Assembly: GCA_036873135.1 (NCBI GenBank)
Contig: JAPTYO010000027.1
Location: 1,817,195 to 1,881,194, forward strand
Direction: 5' to 3'
Source of the DNA: Clarkia xantiana subsp. parviflora
Lineage: Eukaryota; Streptophyta; Magnoliopsida; Myrtales; Onagraceae
Length of the DNA stretch: 64,000 nucleotides
The notes under the pieces are model-generated. The model was not told where the DNA came from and ran no database searches. It saw nothing but the letters and a program-made list of their open reading frames with translations. This document shows positions 57,511 to 64,000 of this stretch, one piece after another. The number at the start of each line of letters is the position of its first letter. Positions within the stretch are counted from its first letter, which is position 1. The position numbers and the translations under genes are program-made.

Positions 57511-60120
57511 AGCTTGGGAAAATGGTGTCGTGGTCGAACATGAGACATTACATCACTTGAGGACGAATTTCCAATGCATGGTCATTTTTGAAATTAATAT
57601 AGTCTTGACCGAACCGGAGCAGGTTTGCACTGACAATCAGGACCCACTTACTTCGAGTGGGAGATTTGAACCAGCAACACCAGTGAATGACATGGTAAAT
57701 GATAATGGAAACATTTTCATAGTAAATCCAGTGGGAGAAATAAACCCTACCATATGAAATCACAGTTGCCGCTGAGACGAATCAAGTAGAACCTGATAAT
57801 CATATTGTTGAACCAGTAATGTCACAACTACATATACTACCCATTGTTTCCAGTGGGAGTGGATCCGACCAACTTGGTTCCACGTCCTAGTGATCAAGGA
57901 ATTAATCTCGAAAGTAAAACCCCAAGACCGAGAGGTCGTCTTAGGAAAGCTGTAGGTCAAGGTTCAAACACTGCTCTTATTCCCAGTGGGAATGATGCTC
58001 CAATAAGAGGCATTATTCCGAGTGGGAGAAATGTTCAGACTCAAGATGGGATTAACTAGCCTAGACGAAAGTCAAAGGCATCAAACTTCTCCCAAGAAGT
58101 GTCACTGTTGACGAACATTGGAAAGCCCTCGAGTGGGGAAATGGAGGGAAATAAAGGGGCACAGGGGCACAAGGATACGGTGAGTCCTGAAAGATGGCTC
58201 ACCACTGATGGAATAGGTAGGGCGATACAAAGCTCGACTAATTGCGAAAGGATATATCCAAATTCACGGAGTGGACTTTGACAAAAGGGTTAACAGGTCT
58301 TTTGGTACATGATGTTTGACAACTTTTGGGTTTTAGTCAATGATGTTTTTTTTACCTAGTTTTGGTACCATATGTTTGCAGATTTTTTCTAGTTTTGGTT
58401 TAACCGTTACATTCCGTCCATTTTTTGACATATTCAAGTCACGTGATCCACTCTAAACTTTAAATTTAGTCCCTCTAATACTTTCTTAACCTTTTTTTTG
58501 TTCAATTTAGTCCCGAAGTTTCAAAATTGACCCCAATTGGACAATAGGTCCAATTGAATTTTTGAATCTTCGGGACTAAATTGAAAAAAAAAAAAAAGGT
58601 TAGGAAAGTATTAGAGGGACTAAATTAAACAAAATTGAAAGTTTAGGGTGGATCACGTGACTTGTACATGTCAAAAAATGGACGGAATGTAACGGTATGA
58701 CCAAAACTAGAAAAAATCTGCAAACATATGGTACCAAAACTAGGAGAAAAAAAATATCATGGACCAAAACTCAAAATTGGTTAAACATCATAGACCAAAA
58801 GACATGTTAACCCTTGACAAAATGAACTCATCGACTGTGCGGAAAACCACGGTTAGGGCCATTTATGGTCCTGGTCGCTGGTCTCGATCTCGAGCTGCGC
58901 CAAATGGATGTTAAGAACGCGTTCCTCCACGAAAACCAGGAGAAAGAGATCTACATGGAGCAACCAGAGAGTTTCATTACTCCTGGTAACGAACGTAAAG
59001 TTTGAGAACTCCAGAGCTCCATCTACAGTCTTAAACAGTCATCTCGGCAATGGTACCGCAGATTCCACGAGGAAATCGTAGGAAACGAATTCGTGAATCT
59101 TCACGAGGATCCGTGCGTGTATTATAAGACATCCGGGTCTAAGTATGTCATCTTAACCTTATACGTGGACGACATACTCATTGCCGCAAACGATATGAGT
59201 TTTATGCACAAGTCAAATTCCTGGTTGGCATCTGTGTTCGAGATGAAAGACATGGGAGAAGCCACATACATCTTAGGCATTAAATTGCTAGAGATTGGGC
59301 TACCCGAAATTATATCTATCTCAAGAAGCTTATATCAAAAAATTGTTGAAAAAGTTCAGATTATAAGATGCCAAACCCGTGGATACCCCGGTGGTGTTTG
59401 GGTGCGCACTGTCGAAACGTGACGGCCCAAAGAACCTAGTAGAGCGAGAACAGATGAAGGGTGCAGAGTATTTAAGCATGGTCGGCAGTCTCATGTACGC
59501 CATGCAATGCACCCGTCCAGACATCTGTTACATCGTAAGCCTAGTAGCACGATTCCAATCAGACCCCGGCTATCAACATTTAATGGCTGTAAAACGAAGT
59601 ATTCGTTATATGAAAGGTACTGCCGACTACGCACTGTGCTATGAGGACAGGACGTCAGAATTGAACGGTTACAGTGACGCCGAACATGGTGGCGATCCGG
59701 ATGATCGTAAGTCCACCACAGGAGGAGACTTTCTCCTTGGTAATGCCGCCATTTCATGGACGAGCAAGAAGCAAACCTGTGTCGCACTGTATACGATGGA
59801 AACGGAATTCGTTGCTCTCTCCAAAAACGATCAGGAAGCGGTCTGGCTGAAAAGGCTTCTTACTGCACTGCCTGGTGACAAAGACGTGAGTAAACCCATC
59901 GTGGTACACTCTGACAGTTAGGCAGCTATTGCGGCAGTTAAGAATCCAAAGTACCACAGTAGGACTAAACACATTGATGTGAAATATTTTTATTCTAAAT
60001 CTATGGTAGAAGACAATACAATCACTTTGGAATACTTGTCCACTGATAACATGGTTGCGGATCCATTAACTAAACCATTACGCATGGAGATATTCGAAAA
60101 GCATGTAAAACTGCTTGTTT
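57511..60120 (+). pseudogene. Copia 3 pol remnant: RT and RNase H, split by a MITE
   Basis: Starts in the integrase tail (57,515), then linker. RT is cut by a fold-back element at 58,287-58,813, just after GVDFD. Beyond it come FGNERK-like and KQSSRQWYRR motifs, LYVDDILIAAN with both catalytic Asp (about 59,155-59,190), a one-base loss near 59,285, then [41 protein letters not shown] and EAVWLKRLLTAL up to a TAG near 59,921. The open stretch 59,379-59,921 is the longest. Coding remnants go on to about 60,120 (STDNMVADPLTKPL). Confidence 0.9.
58287..58813. mobile_element. Fold-back Mutator-type MITE in copia 3
   Basis: 527 bp. Its two halves are inverted copies of each other over more than 200 bp; the ends read GGGTTAACAGGTCTTTTGG and, inward from the right, GGGTTAACATGTCTTTTGG. 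The perfect 9-bp duplication TTGACAAAA flanks it (58,278-58,286 and 58,814-58,822). Nine bases and long inverted repeats fit Mutator-type elements. No coding. Confidence 0.92.
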
Positions 60121-61232
60121 GAGTAGAGTTTAAAAGTGGCATGTATCTGTGATAACATTTTGATAATTTAAAGTTATGTTTTTAATAAACAAAAGAATTC
60201 CAATCGAGTTTATGATCCATCGACGTCATAATGTTTGAATACATCAGATTTACGGTATATAAACTAAGTCGTAGGAGGACGCAATCATCTGCCAAACTAT
60301 GTCGAATGTGGCCTTACCTAGTCACACAGGTAGGGTCGTCTTGCGGTGGAGGGAGGCCTCTACCAAGCCTGATTACGCAAGACGATTATCTAGTTTCGAA
60401 GTAACTCAACACGATCTTCGTTTTGCAAATCGCTGTGATGAACTCCGTTCGTCATTAAACCACATTCTAGGCCAGATGAGAATCTGCGATGGTATGATTG
60501 ACATATCTCATTCCTTTCAACTTAAAAGTTCAGGTATGCTAACGACGCGTGCTTCATACTGCGCATGCCAGGTTCGACCACGGGGTCACAACTCAGTTAT
60601 GCTAGATAAGAATCCTCGTGATTATAACGGGCGCAAACTTCTTCATCTCGAGCGTGTGATTGATCCCGAGAGCCTTATGAAGAGGCGCCCAAAGTATCCT
60701 CACCGACTCAGAACTCATATCTAAGGTCAGGCTCAATGTTCGCTTTCCGGCGAACGATGGTAGTGCTGAAAAAAAAAAGGCCCAGTGACCACGTCCTTGG
60801 AAACCTGTTGGGTTTGACTAAGGATATGAGCAATGGGGATGGTCAAGTTCACCTGTAATTCACTGACTCTTCTATTCACTAGGTGGCCACCAACCGGATA
60901 TTAGTTGAAGGTTGTGAATACTTGTACGGTTGCCTTGGAGAAGTGTTCCTATGTGGAAACTAGACAAATGGAGAATTATCAGTTGACCTAGGATAGAGCG
61001 CAACACTATATTGTTTATAACGGGTTGATTGAAGAAAAGGGAATCAACGTTCCACGGGCGCTACAACACTCCTAACAGATGAGTAGCACGATGCCCGTCG
61101 TGTTCGCCGGTCGCACGGCAAACCTCGTATGAACTATTCGGAAGCAAGGGCGAGATCGAAGGAGTGAAATGTTGATGCTGATATGGACGGCAATAAATTA
61201 ATAGGCACCCTCCCATTCTGGTTAGTGGGAGC
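60121..61232 (+). other. Post-pol tail of copia 3
   Basis: Collinear with the tails of copia 1 and 2. The open frame 60,299-60,724 covers the part most alike among the copies. It ends in a slightly changed polypurine tract (GTTAGTGGGAGC). Confidence 0.6.
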
Positions 61233-61828
61233 TGTAAGCATATGGTGATGGATGCCATAATTGGAAGCCCATTATATGAATATGTTATCTAAGACAATTG
61301 GGTAAATGTCACATTAGAACATTTGGCCAGACTCAAATCCCAATTGACATGAGAGGCCCAAAATTGGGCCTCCCTATACATGTGGCCGGCCGAATTTAAT
61401 AGTGAGGGTAAAGTGGACTTTTGTCCACTTTACTCCTCCTATATATATTGGGTGTTAGGGGTTTTATTAGGTTAATCATTAATTCCTCCTTAGAGTGTTT
61501 TAGAGAGAAAAACCTTCCCCCATAACACCCTAAGTCCGGCTGAACCTCACCACCAAAGGGTGTGCCAATTTGCCTTCGAGCAAACACTCCGGAGATCCGT
61601 CCCTATCAAGAATCGATTTGAGGCTTTGCTGTGGAGAATATACCGCGTAGGGCTTCCTTAAAAAGAACCTCTACGGGTGCCGACCAGAGGACCGTGAACT
61701 CCCTACTGCAGGATCTTGGGACTACGGATTACGTCTGAGGTATGTGCGAATCTTCCGCTGCGTAATATCGATTACTAGCATGTACCATGTTTATAGTATC
61801 TGTAGTGATTACTCCCCGTAATCTAACA
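61233..61828 (+). repeat. 3' LTR of copia 3
   Basis: 596 bp, TGTAAGCATATGG...ATCTAACA; TATA-like TATATATATT near 61,440. Confidence 0.95.
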
Positions 61829-61833
61829 TTTTC

Positions 61834-62516
61834 CTCTTATAGCATTTCCCATATATATTTAGCATGAGAGAGAATGTTAACACACCATATTGCGCCACAT
61901 AAGTATCTGCTACTACTTCCATATTGCGCCACATAAGTATCTGCTACTACTTCCATATCGCGCCACCTCAGCATTCTCATGACAATGGGCTGACAGTGGT
62001 ATTAACAGAGTTTTTTAATAAGCCCAGTTGTTTATTTAATAGGCCCGGTCATCATTGAATATGACCTATTACAGATCAAGAGGTGAGAGAATAACATATG
62101 TTTTTTGGGCGTGACACTTCAGCACGTTATTAGACACACACATGCGTTTCACACATGGTTAAGAGTGCCACATCACCTAAATTTTCAAATATTGTCGCAT
62201 TTATGATTTTTTTTTATGTATCTTCCCAATTTCTTTAATTTGAAGCTGGTTTTAATCACCCGTTAAAGACGCTCTATTTAAAGCTTATTTATTAGTTGTT
62301 ACCTTTCCCATTTCTCCGATTCAAATCTTATTTTAATCAACTGTTAAAAATGCGCTCCATTTAAATTTTATTTTATTAGTTGTTATAAAACGCTTTGTTT
62401 AAAGCTGATTTTATTAGCTGTAAAAATATGCTCCAAAATCTCAGCCTCAAATTTAATACTAAGGTCGACTCCACCTATAAAAATGTAGTCTCCAATTCTA
62501 CTATCTCCAAATAGCT
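61834..62516. repeat. Repeat-bearing intergenic region
   Basis: About 35-bp repeats (CATATTGCGCCACATAAGTATCTGC type) at 61,885-61,975, related to 36,779-36,830, and three loose repeats of TTTTAATCA..GTTAAA..GCTC..TTTAAA type at 62,230-62,430. No gene seen. Confidence 0.6.
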
Positions 62517-62547
62517 TGATGGGTATACGTCCGATTCGGGTTCGTCT
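62517..62547 (+). repeat. Start of a B-like LTR cut by copia 4
   Basis: TGATGGGTATACGTCCGATT and on to CGTCT matches the first 30 bases of the element B LTR at most positions, but on the plus strand. It breaks off at the copia 4 LTR; the rest should lie right of the window. Confidence 0.6.
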
Positions 62548-63105
62548 TGTTGGATTACGGGGACGTAATGCTACGGAATGTTAAACGTGTACTAGTAAGT
62601 AATCTAATTACGCAGCGGAATAATGTACACATACATTTTAGCTTTCCTGCCCAAGAACGTTGTGGAGGGAGTTCTGATCCTCCGGTCGGAACCACGTACA
62701 AGTTCTTCGTGAGAAGAAGTCCTACGCGGTGTAAGCTCCACAACAAAGCCTCTGATCGATTCTTCAACGGGGACAGAACCTCGGACTAAGATGTGCACCG
62801 AAAATATCAACTAAGGGCGAGAGGGTTTCTCTCAAGTTTCTCAATGGAGGTACTTTATTATGAATGAGTGAATAAACCCCTTAGGTGAGTCCCCTATATA
62901 TAGGATTGGTGGAGTGGACAAAAGTCCACTCCAACCAATGTGGTATAGGGGTCCGGCCAAACCATGCTATTCAAAGGGGGGGGCCCAATTTTGGGCCTCC
63001 CATGTCAATTAGGATTAGGGTTTGGCCCAATTACCCTAATGTGACAATTACCTAATTAACTTAGGAAATTTCCTTAGCATTAACGGGCTACCAATTACAG
63101 CGCCA
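62548..63105 (-). repeat. 3' LTR of copia 4
   Basis: 558 bp, same family as the other copia LTRs but with a short extra start (TGGCGC) and several deletions. Confidence 0.85.
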
Positions 63106-64000
63106 GCTCCCACTCGGCGGAATGGGAGGGTGCCTGTTAATATATAGTTATCCAATAGCATCAACATCTCAGTCTTCAGTCTTTGTCTCCGTCTCCGAAT
63201 AGTTCATACGAGGTTTGCCGTGCGACCGGCGGATACGACGGGCATCGTGCTACTCATCTGTTAGGAGTATTGTAGCGCCCACAGAACGTTGATTCCCTTT
63301 CGAAAAATCAATCCTGTCAAAATAAAATATGTACCGCACTGTATCCTTGGTCAGCTGATAATTCTACAATTGCCAAGTTTTCCACATAGGAATACTTCTC
63401 CAGGGCATCTGTTACAAGTGTTCACAACCTTCAACTAATATGTGGTTGGCGGCCACCTAGTGAACACAAGAGCCGGTGAATTATAGGTGAACTTGACCAT
63501 CCCCATCGCTTATACCCTTAGTCTAACTCAACCGGTTTCCAAGATGTAGTTACTTGGCCGTTTTCTTTAGCTCTACGCTCGTACGCCGGGAAGCGAACAT
63601 TGAGCTAGACCTTAGGTATAATTTCTGAGTCCGTGAGGATACTTTGGATGCCTCTTCATAAGACATCCGGGATCAATCCCATGCTCAAGGTGAAGAAGTA
63701 TGCGCCCTTTGAATCACTAGGATTCTAGCTAGCACAACCGAGCATGACCCCGTGGTCGAACATGGCACGCGCAGTATGAAGCACGCGTCGATAGCACACC
63801 TGGACTAGCCAGGATTGGGATATGTCAATCATGTTATCGCAGAATCTTTCATCTGGCCCTGAATGTGATTTTAATGATGGACTGGGTCCAACACGACGAT
63901 TTACAAAACGAAGATTAAGTCATGCATTAAGCGTGACAAGGTTATCGTCTCGTTTAACCAGGTTTATCCCCCTGGTTCTTAGCCAATCTTGTTGTGGTAG
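62548..64000 (-). mobile_element. Copia 4: 3' part of a minus-strand Ty1/copia element
   Basis: The 3' LTR at 62,548-63,105 reads TGGCGCTGTAATTGGTAG...CCGTAATCCAACA on the minus strand and follows a GAGTGGGAGC polypurine tract (63,106-63,115). 63,116-64,000 is the post-pol tail, related to that of copia 1, 2 and 3. Pol lies beyond the window end. The expected target duplication is CGTCT (62,543-62,547). Confidence 0.85.

Larger units (their letters stand above)
53277..61828 (+). mobile_element. Copia 3: full-length but decayed Ty1/copia element
   Basis: 8.55 kb with LTRs at 53,277-53,870 and 61,233-61,828 and a perfect 5-bp duplication TTTTC (53,272-53,276 and 61,829-61,833). The primer site fits initiator Met tRNA. 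Gag, protease and most of integrase are missing and replaced by non-coding DNA, as in copia 2. The LTRs differ at many positions, so the insertion is older than that of the Ty3 element. Confidence 0.93.

Noticed and set aside
1..64000. tRNA or rRNA genes
   Set aside because: No cloverleaf or rRNA motif noticed; the tRNA-like matches are primer binding sites of retrotransposons. A tRNAscan run would settle this.

Overview
This is plant nuclear DNA made almost entirely of transposable elements. The evidence is Ty1/copia and Ty3 Tat-type LTR retrotransposons, an L1-type LINE, a FAR1-type Mutator transposase, hAT and PIF/Harbinger-like short elements, and TATA, intron and splice signals of plant type. 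I see no convincing host gene, no tRNA or rRNA gene and no CRISPR. The species cannot be told from the sequence.

Left part (1-29,362): a nest four elements deep. A Ty1/copia element (copia 2; only 23,073-29,362 visible) contains another (copia 1; 18,767-23,072 visible). Copia 1 contains a minus-strand, gag-only Tat-like element (element A; up to 18,766). Element A in turn contains a nearly complete Ty3 Tat element (1,305-12,870) with 760-bp LTRs and a CCTGC target duplication. The left halves of the outer elements lie beyond base 1.

Centre (29,363-38,993): AT-rich sequence with a GGGGCACCGCC-type minisatellite, a hAT-type element (30,568-35,241, 8-bp duplication) holding a Mutator-like element (31,652-34,972, 9-bp duplication, broken FAR1-type transposase), two Helitron-like 3' ends, an (AAT)n tract and a Tourist-like MITE.

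Right part: element B (38,994-49,520, minus strand, duplication TTTAC) is a complete relative of element A. It is followed by a 5'-truncated LINE (50,412-53,184), a full-length but decayed copia element (copia 3; 53,277-61,828, duplication TTTTC) carrying a fold-back Mutator-type MITE, and the 3' part of a minus-strand copia element (copia 4; 62,548 to the end) lying in the start of another B-like LTR.

The most interesting system is the pair A and B. Both have gag, then aspartic protease, then a second gag-like module where reverse transcriptase should begin. This is followed by a tandem array of small hairpins and, on the opposite strand, an apparently spliced gene. A related antisense gene sits in the same place in the autonomous-type Ty3 element, behind its own TATA box. 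The primer binding site and polypurine tract are also shared, so A and B were probably moved in trans by Tat elements of the Ty3 type seen here.
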